The notes: generated by a model not told the origin, from the sequence alone. A stretch of 64,000 nt of DNA from Chitinophaga sp. LS1 (GCF_034274695.1 NZ_CP128362.1:3598501-3662500); one strand, 5' to 3'; shown: positions 17,140 to 27,215, numbered from the stretch's first letter. Made by a program: numbers and translations.

Positions 17140-18873
17140 ATGCCTATGCGCAAACATTACAATTCAGCTCGTTTTACCCTGCCATTTTTCAGGCAGCAGC
17201 GAGTAGGCCTGATTCACACTGGCGCCAAAAAAATCTCAGATTATTTTCTGGCCCTGATGCTGCTTATTGCAGGTCTGGCCTGGACTCCAGCCAGCGCTAC
17301 GAATGTAGCTTCCCATAGCGGCCGCCCCACAGCAGGTACTGTTTCTACATGGATAACCGCCGCTGGTTCCCCAACTGGAGCAGATGACTCATATGCCAGT
17401 GGTGACAACATCACCTATTCTATTTATGTACAGAACAATGGTACTACCGCCCTCACGAATGTGACCATAGTAGATACCCTGCCTGCCAACACTTCATTTT
17501 ATGGTGCCACCAGCAGTGTAACACCAGATGCTAATGGCAAGATTACCTGGACAATCGCCAGTATCGCAGCAGGTAGTTCCTCCTACGTAAATTTGACGGT
17601 GACTGTAGGTTCCAATCTGACAGGTGTCGCGTACATTAAAAATACTGCCTATGTAGATGCAGGAGATGGAAATGGTCTGTTGCCAACTCCAGGTACTATG
17701 GGTGGTACTTACACTACCTGGCCTGCACTCTCTACGCCTGTAGATAATGGGGCTAACTCTGTTTCATGGCTCAGTGTATCTCCTACCTCAACTGTTACTG
17801 CCGGCGACGTGCTTACTTATACTGTACACGTACGCAACAAGGGGTCTATAGACCTGAGTAATGTAGTTATCTATGCATATGTGCCTGCTTATACCACTTT
17901 CGTAGATGCAGACAATTCTGTTACTGCTGATGCGAATGGCCTGATTACCTGGACCATTGCAAGTCTGCCCGTAAATAGTGCAGATGTAACGAAAGCATAT
18001 CGGGTAAAAGTTTCTACTGACCTCACCGGTGCCTCTGCCATTTCCAACACTGCTTATGTAGACAATGGCAATGGTAAAGGTAAGATTGCAACTTATCCAG
18101 CTGCAACAGGCGACGCCAGCAACCCGAATACTGCTTCCAACTCAAACGCCTCTACTTCCAATACCATTTCCAAATCATCCAGTTTCGATACATGGATGAT
18201 CGTACTGAATGAAAATGCCAATACATACGTAAGCTCCGGTGATGTACTGACATATTATATATACACACGCAACACCGGTAGTGTAACTATCTCACAGGTA
18301 CAGATCAACGTGGTTGTTCCATCAGGTACTACCTTTACACAAGGTTATGATGGTGCTACCCACCCAACGAATACTGAAACTCAAACGGTCTACTGGACAG
18401 TGAGTAACCTGGTGGCAGGTGCCATCAGTTATGTACGCTATACCGTAACTGCTGACGAAGATCTGACAGCGTATTCAGCGATTACAAGTACTGCAACTGT
18501 TAATAACGGTGATACTATCAAGAATACAATGAACTGTGACCCGAATGAAAGTGGTTGTGAAGGCAAAACAGTTACAAGTATAACTGTTCAGGGTGGTAAG
18601 CCGGGTCTGTTTGTAAGTAATGTGGTAACGCCAAACGGTGACGGTAAGAATGATTACTTCTACATCAGAAACCTTGATGAATATCCGGACTCCAAGCTGT
18701 ATATCTTCAACCGCTGGGGTGCGCAGATTTATTACTCCAATAACTATCAGAACGACTGGAAAGGAACAGGTCTAGCAGAAGGAACTTATTTCTATAGAAT
18801 TGAATTACACAATACCACCGGCGGTGTTGACACTTATACAACCTACAAGGGGTGGGTCATGATTATTAGATAA
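17140..18873 (+). CDS. T9SS type B cargo with three DUF11 repeats
   Basis: A 577-residue exported protein. The N-terminus has a long basic stretch before the hydrophobic core FLALMLLIAGLAW, ending near ASA. Three DUF11-type beta-sandwich repeats follow at about 68-195, 205-330 and 350-470; each has a block like SGDNITYSIYVQNNGTTALTNV. The last 90 residues are the gliding-motility-associated C-terminal (type B) sorting domain, with VVTPNGDGKNDYF, IFNRWGAQIYY and GTYFYRI. It should be secreted by T9SS and displayed on the surface. PorP/SprF and OmpA genes follow at 4-31 and 21 bp, the usual partner arrangement. Specific role unknown. Confidence 0.85.
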   Translation: MPMRKHYNSARFTLPFFRQQRVGLIHTGAKKISDYFLALMLLIAGLAWTPASATNVASHSGRPTAGTVSTWITAAGSPTGADDSYASGDNITYSIYVQNNGTTALTNVTIVDTLPANTSFYGATSSVTPDANGKITWTIASIAAGSSSYVNLTVTVGSNLTGVAYIKNTAYVDAGDGNGLLPTPGTMGGTYTTWPALSTPVDNGANSVSWLSVSPTSTVTAGDVLTYTVHVRNKGSIDLSNVVIYAYVPAYTTFVDADNSVTADANGLITWTIASLPVNSADVTKAYRVKVSTDLTGASAISNTAYVDNGNGKGKIATYPAATGDASNPNTASNSNASTSNTISKSSSFDTWMIVLNENANTYVSSGDVLTYYIYTRNTGSVTISQVQINVVVPSGTTFTQGYDGATHPTNTETQTVYWTVSNLVAGAISYVRYTVTADEDLTAYSAITSTATVNNGDTIKNTMNCDPNESGCEGKTVTSITVQGGKPGLFVSNVVTPNGDGKNDYFYIRNLDEYPDSKLYIFNRWGAQIYYSNNYQNDWKGTGLAEGTYFYRIELHNTTGGVDTYTTYKGWVMIIR

Positions 18874-18904
18874 TTGAATGAACTGTATTTCTAAAAGTGC
18901 AAAT

Positions 18905-19915
18905 ATGTACACAAGAAAAAATTGGTTTACTGTAGTATTATTACTTTGTCTGGGAGCAGGCGCCAAGGCACAACAAAGTGTTCAGTTCAGCCAGTATATC
19001 TTTAATGGCCTGTCCGTAAACCCTGCGTATGCCGGTTATAAAGATGTAATGTACCTGAATGCAACCTTCCGCGATCAGTGGACTGGATATCCTGGTGCAC
19101 CTAAAACAGGTATGGTATCACTGGATGGTCCGCTGAAGCGCCCGAACAGAGATGCAAACGTTGGTTTGGGTGTGCAGGCCATGGTGGATAAACTGGGCCC
19201 ACAGAGCGCTATCTCCATCTATGGATCTTATTCTTACCGTATCCGCCTGGATGATGAAGATACTAAACGTATCTGCTTTGGTATCGGTGTGGGTGCTACT
19301 CAGTATAGTCTGGATGGAACTACGCTCGAATACCTTGATTCCGGTGACCGTATCATCCCTGATGGTACTGCAAAGGAAACAACTCCTGATGCTCGTGTAG
19401 GTGTTTACTATTATTCTCCTACCTTTTATTTCGGTGTATCTGCACTGGACCTCTTTTCAAAATTTACCAGCAGTGGTTATAAATGGAGAGGATATACATA
19501 TGAAAGTATTCGTAGAAGACAATCTGTTTACCTGACTGCAGGTTATATGTACAGCCTGTCGGAACAGGTTTCACTGAAACCTTCTGTGATGTTTAAGAGT
19601 GATTTCGCAGGTCCTGCAGGTTTAGATCTGAACCTGATGATGTACATCGATAATCTGCTTTGGATCGGTGGATCTTACAGAACTAACGTAGACGTATTTA
19701 CAAACAAAGCGATTACCGCTGCTACAGCAGTGGAATCATCTAACGCAGCAAGTGCTATATTAGAGTACTACATTACGAGCAAATACCGTATCGGCTATTC
19801 CTATGATATGACTTTAAATAAATTGGCTGGCATGCAAAGCGGCAGCCATGAAATTTCAATCGGCATCCTATTTAATTCTAAGCAATACAGTACTTCCAAT
19901 CCCCGGTATTTTTAA
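18905..19915 (+). CDS. PorP/SprF family type IX secretion outer-membrane protein
   Basis: A protein of about 336 residues. The ATG at 18905 is preferred because it directly opens the signal peptide MYTRKNWFTVVLLLCLGAGAKA; an upstream ATG at 18878 would add nine residues. The mature start QFSQYIFNGLSVNPAYAG is the hallmark of PorP/SprF. The body is a predicted beta-barrel rich in alternating hydrophobic residues. In Flavobacterium, SprF is needed for surface localisation of the type B adhesin SprB, and the same pairing appears here with the DUF11 protein immediately upstream. Confidence 0.92.
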   Translation: MYTRKNWFTVVLLLCLGAGAKAQQSVQFSQYIFNGLSVNPAYAGYKDVMYLNATFRDQWTGYPGAPKTGMVSLDGPLKRPNRDANVGLGVQAMVDKLGPQSAISIYGSYSYRIRLDDEDTKRICFGIGVGATQYSLDGTTLEYLDSGDRIIPDGTAKETTPDARVGVYYYSPTFYFGVSALDLFSKFTSSGYKWRGYTYESIRRRQSVYLTAGYMYSLSEQVSLKPSVMFKSDFAGPAGLDLNLMMYIDNLLWIGGSYRTNVDVFTNKAITAATAVESSNAASAILEYYITSKYRIGYSYDMTLNKLAGMQSGSHEISIGILFNSKQYSTSNPRYF

Positions 19916-19936
19916 TCTTAAGATCATCGAATTAAT

Positions 19937-22264
19937 ATGCTACGTTGTTACGCAATTTTATTATGTGCACTTTTAGTCGTCCCTGTCACACTATTTGGAC
20001 AGGAATCTAAGAGTGTACGTGAATTGGCTGACGAGGCTTACGACAGGCAGGAATTTGCCACAGCCGGCTCCTTATATTCGAAACTGGCAAACAAGAACCG
20101 TAATAAGACTAACATCGAGTTGCTGCAAAAAATAGCAATGTGTTATCGCGAAGTTGGCTACTATGAAGAAGCTGCTAACTGGTTCAAAAAACTTGATGCC
20201 TTACCTAACTGTCCTAACGTTGCACATCTGGTTTATGGAGAGACACTAAAGAACCTGCAGAAATATGAGCAGGCAAAAGTACAGATAGCAAAATTTGTCA
20301 CCACCAAGCCGGATAGCTTACGATTAAAAAATGTAATGAGCGCAGGATGTGATAGCGCCATTATGTGGAAAGCAGATCGTGTCGATATGGCGATGGAAGA
20401 TATTAAAGAATTGAGTTCCTCCGGTTCCGACTACGTAAGTGGGGTAACCAGGCAGGGACTTTTGCTCGTATCAAACGGTTACCGGAAAATGGCAATTTCC
20501 AATGCTCCGGAAAAAACACCACAGATTGATACGCGCACAGGGCAACCCTATTTTAAAGCATACCTCTTTAAGCAGTATGCACAGGGTGTTGCTAATACAT
20601 ATGTAGAAGAGATATTACCAGAGCTACTGGGCAAGATACCTTATCACGTCGGCCCTGTATGTTTTAATCCAAGAGAAGATACTGTCTACGTAACACTGAA
20701 CTCCTGGCAGCAGGATATTGCGAATAAAACAAAGCGTGGTCCTGTAAACGGTGAGCGTGTTATGGTCGTGTTCTGGTCTTATAAAACAGGTGACTCCTGG
20801 GCACCGCTGGAACCGCTGAAAGAAATCAATGCAGCAGGCTTTTCTTCTGGTCACGTAGCCCTGAGTCGTGATGGTCAGCTGATGTATTTCACTTCTGACA
20901 GAAAAGGTAGTGTGGGTGGAATGGATATCTGGTATAGTGAGAAACAAAAGAATGGTAAATGGGGCAAGCCTAAAAACTGTGGTCCTATTATCAATACACC
21001 GTTTGACGAAGCATTCCCTACTTTTAACGAAGCGGGTATGTTGTACTTCTCCAGTAAAGGACATCCGGGTATGGGTGGTTTCGATATTTACCGTGCAACC
21101 GGTACCAGTAGTAACTGGACCAAGCTGCAGAACCTGCGCTGGCCGTTTAACTCCGGTGGAGATGACCTGGGTTTCATCATGAAAGCGAATATGTATGAAG
21201 GCTACTTCGCCTCTAACCGTCCTGGTGGTGGTGGTAGCGATGATATCTATCGTTTCATGGATACTCACTTTGCTGAACGTTTTAATGGCGATGGTGGTAT
21301 GGCGCCTTACCAGGCCCCACCTGTAACTAATGAACCAGCTCCGGTGGTGCTTGCAGCAGCAGAACCAGTGGTAAAGCCTGATGAGGTAAAGACAACAGAA
21401 ACTAAAAAAGGTTCGTCTAAATCTGAAAAGGAAAAAGAGAAGGAAAAAGAAAAAGAGAAGGAAAAAGAGGAGAAATCTTCCAAACACCATAAAGGAGGGA
21501 AAACAGCACCAGTAGTACCAGTGCCTGTTCCTGTGCCAGCGGCACCAACGCCAGCACCTCCGGCACCTGCGCCTGCCAGGAAGGAAGAACCTGTGGTGAC
21601 CAGTCCAATGCAACAGGTAACTGTTCCGTATACTGAACCAAGTGTAACACCTTCTGCACCGGCACCAGAACCGGCAGCACCAGTAAAGGAGCCTGCTCCG
21701 GAACCAGTGAAAAAAGCAGATCCGAAGAAGCCAGCTGCGAAGCAATCATCGCCTAAGCGTCCGGTTAGACCAGAGCCGAAAGCGACATTGCCAGAGCCGG
21801 TTGCAGAACCAGTCACACCAGTGGCAGAACCAGTGAAGGAACCTGCTCCTGAACCTAAGTCAGATTATTCAGAAGACCAGTTCAGCGAAATGGATAACGC
21901 CATCATCGATAAGATGGAAAAACTGATGTTCTTCTACGATTATAACAGTGCGATTCTGACTACTAAGTCAAGGGATATGCTGGATAGGGTAGCAGTGGTG
22001 TTGAACCAGTTCCCTAACTGGAAACTGAAGATCACCTCTTATACAGATAGCCGTGGTTCTGATGCTTATAATAAGGATCTGTCTGCAATGAGATGTTATG
22101 CGGTGATTGATTACCTGATTAAGAAAGGTGTGGCTAGCAGCAGGTTGTATTATGAAAACATTGGTAAAGATCCGAACGATCCTTGTAAAGGGGGAGTAAA
22201 TTGTACGGAAGAACAGTATAAGTTTAGCAGACGTACCATGTTGAAAATATTACGTAAGAATTAA
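19937..22264 (+). CDS. OmpA-family protein with TPR and PD40 propeller (T9SS-associated, PorE-like)
   Basis: A 775-residue protein with signal peptide MLRCYAILLCALLVVPVTLFG. Residues about 25-120 are TPR-like. About 170-450 are PD40/WD40-like repeats (DGQLMYFTSDRKGSVGGMDIW, EAGMLYFSSKGHPGMGGFDIY). About 455-650 are low complexity: a Lys/Glu tract, then Pro/Ala/Glu. The end is an OmpA peptidoglycan-binding domain (ITSYTDSRGSDAYNKDLS). This order resembles PorE of Porphyromonas, which anchors T9SS components to peptidoglycan. It is the last gene of the operon and ends in a GC-rich terminator. Confidence 0.88.
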   Translation: MLRCYAILLCALLVVPVTLFGQESKSVRELADEAYDRQEFATAGSLYSKLANKNRNKTNIELLQKIAMCYREVGYYEEAANWFKKLDALPNCPNVAHLVYGETLKNLQKYEQAKVQIAKFVTTKPDSLRLKNVMSAGCDSAIMWKADRVDMAMEDIKELSSSGSDYVSGVTRQGLLLVSNGYRKMAISNAPEKTPQIDTRTGQPYFKAYLFKQYAQGVANTYVEEILPELLGKIPYHVGPVCFNPREDTVYVTLNSWQQDIANKTKRGPVNGERVMVVFWSYKTGDSWAPLEPLKEINAAGFSSGHVALSRDGQLMYFTSDRKGSVGGMDIWYSEKQKNGKWGKPKNCGPIINTPFDEAFPTFNEAGMLYFSSKGHPGMGGFDIYRATGTSSNWTKLQNLRWPFNSGGDDLGFIMKANMYEGYFASNRPGGGGSDDIYRFMDTHFAERFNGDGGMAPYQAPPVTNEPAPVVLAAAEPVVKPDEVKTTETKKGSSKSEKEKEKEKEKEKEKEEKSSKHHKGGKTAPVVPVPVPVPAAPTPAPPAPAPARKEEPVVTSPMQQVTVPYTEPSVTPSAPAPEPAAPVKEPAPEPVKKADPKKPAAKQSSPKRPVRPEPKATLPEPVAEPVTPVAEPVKEPAPEPKSDYSEDQFSEMDNAIIDKMEKLMFFYDYNSAILTTKSRDMLDRVAVVLNQFPNWKLKITSYTDSRGSDAYNKDLSAMRCYAVIDYLIKKGVASSRLYYENIGKDPNDPCKGGVNCTEEQYKFSRRTMLKILRKN
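21421..21478 (+). repeat. Lys/Glu-encoding microsatellite in the OmpA gene
   Basis: A purine-only tract of imperfect GAAAAAGAG and GAAGGAAAAA units encodes alternating Lys and Glu. It lies between the propeller and the Pro/Ala-rich linker. Units are multiples of three, so slippage would alter linker length without a frameshift in most cases. Confidence 0.75.
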
Positions 22265-22282
22265 GATAGACATAAAGGAGAG

Positions 22283-22320
22283 AAATCCCGGTCGGCGCCC
22301 GCCGGCCGGGATTTTTTTTA
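22283..22320 (+). terminator. Terminator of the first T9SS operon
   Basis: A GC-rich hairpin, AAATCCCGG (22283-22291) paired with CCGGGATTT (22306-22314), with extra inner pairs and a tetraloop, followed by a T run. It lies 18 bp after the OmpA stop. Confidence 0.9.
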
Positions 22321-22344
22321 TCAGTCAACCGGTTTTTTTTATCA

Positions 22345-22434
22345 GGGAATTCCTGGCCGGCGACTGCCGGCCAGGAATTCCCTTTTCAGGTTTTGGCGGA
22401 TGCCGAAGGCCGAAAGCATCCGCCAAAACCTGAA
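22345..22434. repeat. Two strong hairpins following the T9SS terminator
   Basis: Hairpin one is a perfect 17-bp inverted repeat (22345-22361 and 22366-22382) with loop GACT, starting GGGAATTCC. Hairpin two is a perfect 19-bp inverted repeat (22385-22403 and 22416-22434) with a 12-nt loop. Neither codes for protein. Unlike a simple terminator, the stems are long and adjacent, resembling REP-type extragenic palindromes or a transcription insulator before the chitinase gene. Confidence 0.75.
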
Positions 22435-22829
22435 TCTCCCTTTTTTTTAAAAAATAGAAATTCGCAATAGTACCATTTCCCGCATCACCCGACTCCTATA
22501 TAGTGACTTCATAACCATATGCATTAAAAGAACATAACATATCAGACCAAGGTAGACCGCTTCACCTACCAAGCCTGATATCATTATTAATAAACAATTA
22601 TTCTATTCTGTGAAACACTGGCTTTATTGCCGTCCTATTACAGCTCCCGAAAAACCTTGAAAACCCGGTTCTGTAATTACAATAAAGCATAACCGTCAGA
22701 GAGTCAGACGTGTGCCTATACCCGCTACTGCCATTTCAGCCTGGTGGAACCCTCCCACCAGACAGCCAGCAGGGTAGATAATGTGTGTGGCGCAGTCCTA
22801 TCCATATCGTCTACAAAAATCCAGCGATA

Positions 22830-25800
22830 ATGAAAGTAAACTTTACCTTTCGTAATGCATGGCTATGCACCTATGCAAGACATGCAATTCTTTTCCTTCT
22901 GCTAATAACCGGCCTCGGTAAAGCCAGGGCACAGGTAAGCCCTTCTGTAACCGCGACCACAGCAAACCACAAAAAACAGGTGATAGGCTATATCACCCAA
23001 TGGGATGCCTGGAAAGAAGTATCGGGTATTGTTCCCAAAGGTGGCTACAACCAGCTGAACGTGGACTACTCCCAGTACACCATCCTCAACTTCTCCTTTT
23101 TTGGCGTAGCCAAAGATGGTTCCCTACACAGTGGTGACTTCCGAAACAAAAACATTTATCAGGTAGGTGCCGTTCAGGAACCAGCCGCTCTGATAAATGA
23201 GGATATTTACAGCAGCTGGGACCTGTACCTCCTCAAAGGAGAACTGGACGCTCCTCTTTACTATATCTCAGATGGCAGCTATGCCTACACACTGGGATAC
23301 CGTAATTCAGGCAGTGGCTGGACTAATGTGAATACAGGTCTTTCCGGTAGTTTTCCGTTAAGCGTTCCTAAACAGGGTGGCGCACCAGGTCTGATCGACC
23401 TGTGTCACCAGAAAGGTATCAAATGTATGGCCTCTATCGGTGGCTGGAGTATGTGTAAGCACTATCCTTCTACTGCCGCTAACGCTACTATGCGTGCTAA
23501 ATTTGTAGCTAATTGCGTGGACCTGATCAACATGGGTTTTGATGGTATCGACTTCGACTGGGAATATCCCAACGGACCTGGTATGAACATCGAAAACTAC
23601 AGCCAGGCTGACTATGCGAACTTCGCTACCCTCGTAGAAGCTGTGAGAGCTGCTATCGGTTCAAGTAAACTGATCACTGCTGCTTTCTCCGCTGTTCCTT
23701 CCAAACTTTCAGGTTTTGACTGGACTCGCCTGAATAAATCCATGGACTACTTCAACCTGATGACCTATGACTATAATGGTGGCTGGTCAAACATTGCAGG
23801 ACACAATGCTCCACTGTATGATTACCCAGGTGCTGAATATTCCGGGTTCTCTATCGACGCTACTGTAAAAGGTGTGAAAGCACTGGGTGTGAACATGTCT
23901 AAGGTGAACATCGGTGCGCCTTTCTATGGTCGTGGTGTAGTATGTACAAGTACTGCCGCGCTGAATGGTGCAACTACCAAACGTAGTGAAACCGTACAGC
24001 CGGATGGTCCTGTTTCTACCTGTGCCGACTATACCAACTGGGCATTGAACCTGTGGGATGGTACACCAAACTATAGCTACATCCTGCAGCAGACAGGCTC
24101 CGGTTCTGGCTGGACTGATCATTGGGACGATAATGCGAAGGTGCCTTACATGACAAAAGGCAACTACTTCCTGAGCTATGACAACGAAAAATCTATTGGT
24201 CTTAAAGCACAATACATCAATGACAATGGCCTGGCGGGTGTGATTGTATGGCAGGTATTCGGCGATATGCTGAACATGACCAGCAGCACGACTGCAAAAG
24301 GTAAACTGATTTATTGCCCTGCTACTACCTCTCCGCTGGTAAATAAGCTGAATGCTGTATTTGCAAATGGTACAGGTACTACCAACCAGTCACCAACCGT
24401 GAGCATCACTTCTCCTGCTGGTGGTGCTTCTTACACTGCCGGTGGTGCTATCTCTATCACAGCTACAGCTGCTGACAGCGATGGTTCTATCAGCAAAGTG
24501 GCGTTCTATAACGGTGCTACACTGCTCGCAACTGTTACTGCTGCTCCATTTACTTATTCATGGAGCAATGTAAGTGCAGGTAGTTACTCCATCACTGCCG
24601 TTGCTACCGACAATGCTGGTGCTACTACCACTTCTTCAGCAGTAGCCGTTACCGTTAAGTCTTCTACTTCTGACAATACTTCCGGTAAGGTACTGGTAGG
24701 TTACTGGCATGACTGGAACCTGGCTTCTGCTCCTTACATACGTCTGAAAGATGTAGATTCAAGGTATAATGTAATTGAAGTTGCATTTGCTACTACCGGA
24801 ACTGACTATGCTACAGTAAGCTTCACTCCTGATGCAAGCCTTACTTCTGAAAGTGAAATTAAATCTGATATTGCTACATTACAGGCGCAGGGTAGAAAAG
24901 TTTTACTGTCTATCGGCGGTGAAAACGGAACCCTGTTGCTGTCTTCTGCTACAGCTAAAGCCAGCTTCATCACCAGCATGAAAGCTGTGTTAGACAACTA
25001 CAACTTCGATGGTTTTGATCTGGATATCGAAGGCGGTACTTCCCTCCAACTGGATAACGGAGATAAAAACTTTACAGCGCCTACTACCGCGAAAGTGGTA
25101 AACCTGATCGCTGCATGTAAAGAAATCATCTCTTACCGTACAGCACAGGGTAAAAACTGCTTGCTGACCATGGCGCCTGAAACATATTATGTACAGACTG
25201 CTTACGGTGCTACTTATTCTCCACTGGTAGGTGCTTATCTGCCTATCATTTATGGTCTGAAAGATCAGTTGTCCTGGATTCAGCCACAGCTGTACAACAC
25301 AGGTTCAGTAACAGCCCTGGATAATAAAGTATACAGCTCTGCTACAGCTGACTTTATCGTATCTATGACAGAAATGCTGTTGACAGGTTTCACTGTTTCC
25401 GGTACCAGCCAGACATTCCCTGCATTGCGTCCTGACCAGGTAGCCTTCGGTCTGCCAGCAGCTCCAGGTGCAGCAGGTAGCGGATACACTGCTCCTTCAG
25501 CTGTATTGAATGCTTTGAATTATTTAGTAAAGGGTCAGTCCTATGGTGGTACATATACCTTACGTAACAGCGCTGGTTATTCCGGTCTGCGTGGTATTAT
25601 GACCTGGTCCATCAACTGGGATGCGGTGAATAACAAAGAATTCGCCAGCAACTATTATCCGTTCTTCTTTGGTACTACCGGTGGTAATCAGTCCCCATCT
25701 GTAAGCATCACTTCACCAGCTGCCAATGCTTCATTTACAGCACCAGCTTCTGTGACTATTACAGCAACTGCTACAGATTCCGATGGTTCTATTGCCAAGG

Positions 25801-26939
25801 TAGAATTCTACAACGGTTCTACACTGTTGGGTACCTCTACTACCAGTCCCTATACCTATACCTGGAGTAGTGTAGCAGCAGGCAGCTACTCACTGACTGC
25901 GAAGGCGACAGACAACGCTGGCGCGGTAACAACTTCTGCAGCTGTTGCAATTGTAGTAACAAGTAGCACAGGTAGCGGTACTTGCGACGGTATCGCTGCC
26001 TGGACTGCTACCGGTATCTACACCGGTGGCACCAAGGTGGTGTATAACAGTAAGATCTATACTGCTAAATGGTGGACACAGGGTGAACAACCTGATACGC
26101 ACTCCGGCGACAGCCAGGTTTGGACATATACAGGTGATTGCTCTGGTGGTGGAACCGGTACAGGTTCTGCACCAACTGTAAGCATCTCTTCTCCATCTGC
26201 AGGTGCTTCTTATACTGCCCCTGCTACTGTATCTATCACCGCTGCTGCATCTGATGCTGATGGCACTATCGCGAGCGTAGCCTTCTACAATGGCTCTACA
26301 CTGTTGGGTACTGTGACTGCTTCACCTTACACTTACAGCTGGACCAGCGTAGCCGCAGGTACTTATTCCCTCACAGCAAAAGCTACTGACAACAGTGGTA
26401 ACACTACTACCAGCACTGCTGTAAGCATCACCGTAAGCGGATCTACCAGCACCGGAAACTGTGCAGGTGTGGCTACTTACCAGCCATATCCTTCTGTGTA
26501 CAACGCAGGTGATAAAGTAGTATACAACGGTTATCTGTATGTAAGCCTTGCAAATGGCCTGTACAATGTGACGCCTGGTACTGCTGACTATTGGTGGCAA
26601 CCACTGGGTGCTTGTACCGCTTCTGCTGCAAGAACTACCAATACAACTGTAGTTGCTGCCGAAACAACTGCCAAAGATCAGATCCTCGTGTTCCCTAACC
26701 CTGTTACGGGCAACAATCTGCAGGTAAGCTTAACCGCTGCTGCTGGTGAAAAGATCTGGGTAGAACTGTGGAGCATCAATGGTAGCAATCCTGTGATCAG
26801 AAAAGAATATGTAGCTGGCGCCAAAGGTGCACAGGTGATTACACTGGATGTAAGCCGTTTACCTCAGGGTACATGGATACTGAAAACATCCAATGCAAAA
26901 ACCGGTCGCAATGGTGCTGCGAAGGTGATTAAAATGTAA
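22830..26939 (+). CDS. chiA: Secreted multidomain chitinase with two GH18 domains, three Ig-like, CBM5/12-like domains and T9SS sorting domain
   Basis: A 1369-residue protein from the ATG at 22830, which opens the basic MKVNFTFRNAW and a signal peptide ending near ARA; a 15-codon upstream extension looks spurious. Order: GH18 about 50-510 with catalytic D238-GIDFDW-E245; Big_17/Ig-like about 520-612; second GH18 about 621-948 with D727-GFDLDI-E734; Ig-like 953-1046; CBM5/12-like 1051-1099; Ig-like 1113-1206; CBM5/12-like 1210-1262; type A sorting domain from about 1283 (FPNPVTG). Two GH18 modules in one T9SS-exported protein is also the layout of Flavobacterium johnsoniae ChiA. The domains probably combine exo and endo action on chitin. 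The symbol is by analogy. Confidence 0.9.
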   Translation: MKVNFTFRNAWLCTYARHAILFLLLITGLGKARAQVSPSVTATTANHKKQVIGYITQWDAWKEVSGIVPKGGYNQLNVDYSQYTILNFSFFGVAKDGSLHSGDFRNKNIYQVGAVQEPAALINEDIYSSWDLYLLKGELDAPLYYISDGSYAYTLGYRNSGSGWTNVNTGLSGSFPLSVPKQGGAPGLIDLCHQKGIKCMASIGGWSMCKHYPSTAANATMRAKFVANCVDLINMGFDGIDFDWEYPNGPGMNIENYSQADYANFATLVEAVRAAIGSSKLITAAFSAVPSKLSGFDWTRLNKSMDYFNLMTYDYNGGWSNIAGHNAPLYDYPGAEYSGFSIDATVKGVKALGVNMSKVNIGAPFYGRGVVCTSTAALNGATTKRSETVQPDGPVSTCADYTNWALNLWDGTPNYSYILQQTGSGSGWTDHWDDNAKVPYMTKGNYFLSYDNEKSIGLKAQYINDNGLAGVIVWQVFGDMLNMTSSTTAKGKLIYCPATTSPLVNKLNAVFANGTGTTNQSPTVSITSPAGGASYTAGGAISITATAADSDGSISKVAFYNGATLLATVTAAPFTYSWSNVSAGSYSITAVATDNAGATTTSSAVAVTVKSSTSDNTSGKVLVGYWHDWNLASAPYIRLKDVDSRYNVIEVAFATTGTDYATVSFTPDASLTSESEIKSDIATLQAQGRKVLLSIGGENGTLLLSSATAKASFITSMKAVLDNYNFDGFDLDIEGGTSLQLDNGDKNFTAPTTAKVVNLIAACKEIISYRTAQGKNCLLTMAPETYYVQTAYGATYSPLVGAYLPIIYGLKDQLSWIQPQLYNTGSVTALDNKVYSSATADFIVSMTEMLLTGFTVSGTSQTFPALRPDQVAFGLPAAPGAAGSGYTAPSAVLNALNYLVKGQSYGGTYTLRNSAGYSGLRGIMTWSINWDAVNNKEFASNYYPFFFGTTGGNQSPSVSITSPAANASFTAPASVTITATATDSDGSIAKVEFYNGSTLLGTSTTSPYTYTWSSVAAGSYSLTAKATDNAGAVTTSAAVAIVVTSSTGSGTCDGIAAWTATGIYTGGTKVVYNSKIYTAKWWTQGEQPDTHSGDSQVWTYTGDCSGGGTGTGSAPTVSISSPSAGASYTAPATVSITAAASDADGTIASVAFYNGSTLLGTVTASPYTYSWTSVAAGTYSLTAKATDNSGNTTTSTAVSITVSGSTSTGNCAGVATYQPYPSVYNAGDKVVYNGYLYVSLANGLYNVTPGTADYWWQPLGACTASAARTTNTTVVAAETTAKDQILVFPNPVTGNNLQVSLTAAAGEKIWVELWSINGSNPVIRKEYVAGAKGAQVITLDVSRLPQGTWILKTSNAKTGRNGAAKVIKM

Positions 26940-26968
26940 TTGACTGAGCAGACACGCTCCATCTATCC

Positions 26969-27008
26969 TTAGGAACTACGGGAGATTAAAAAATCCCGTA
27001 GTTCCTAA
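26969..27008 (+). terminator. Long hairpin after the chitinase gene
   Basis: A perfect 15-bp inverted repeat (26969-26983 and 26994-27008) with a 10-nt A-rich loop, 29 bp after the stop. Only a weak T-rich tail (ATTCTAATTT) follows. A second, smaller inverted repeat (ACCGCCC with GGGCGGT) lies at 27066-27087. They probably separate the chitinase transcript from the next operon. Confidence 0.7.
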
Positions 27009-27215
27009 TTCTAATTTCTGAAAAACTGTTGCAGTAAGATTTTTTACTTTTCCCTCACCGCAGGAACCGCCCTCAAAGCGGGGCGGTCTCCGATGCGGCT
27101 TTATTCACTCTTTAAAACTGAACCTGCATGAACTAAACCTTTACACTCCTACCAATTTATTCTTCATTTCTTTCCACGTTAATCCTCATTTATTAACAGG
27201 CTAAAATCATTCTTT

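Noticed and set aside
20624..21816. Long minus-strand open frames (up to 373 codons) opposite the OmpA gene
   Set aside because: Composition is dominated by Arg, Cys, Phe and Trp runs or low-complexity Gly/Ser/Ala mirrored from the Lys/Glu/Pro-rich coding strand; no motif, start context or conservation argument.
24388..26450. Regular repeats in the chitinase gene that might suggest an array
   Set aside because: They are three coding Ig-like domains, in frame and diverged, not CRISPR or non-coding repeats.
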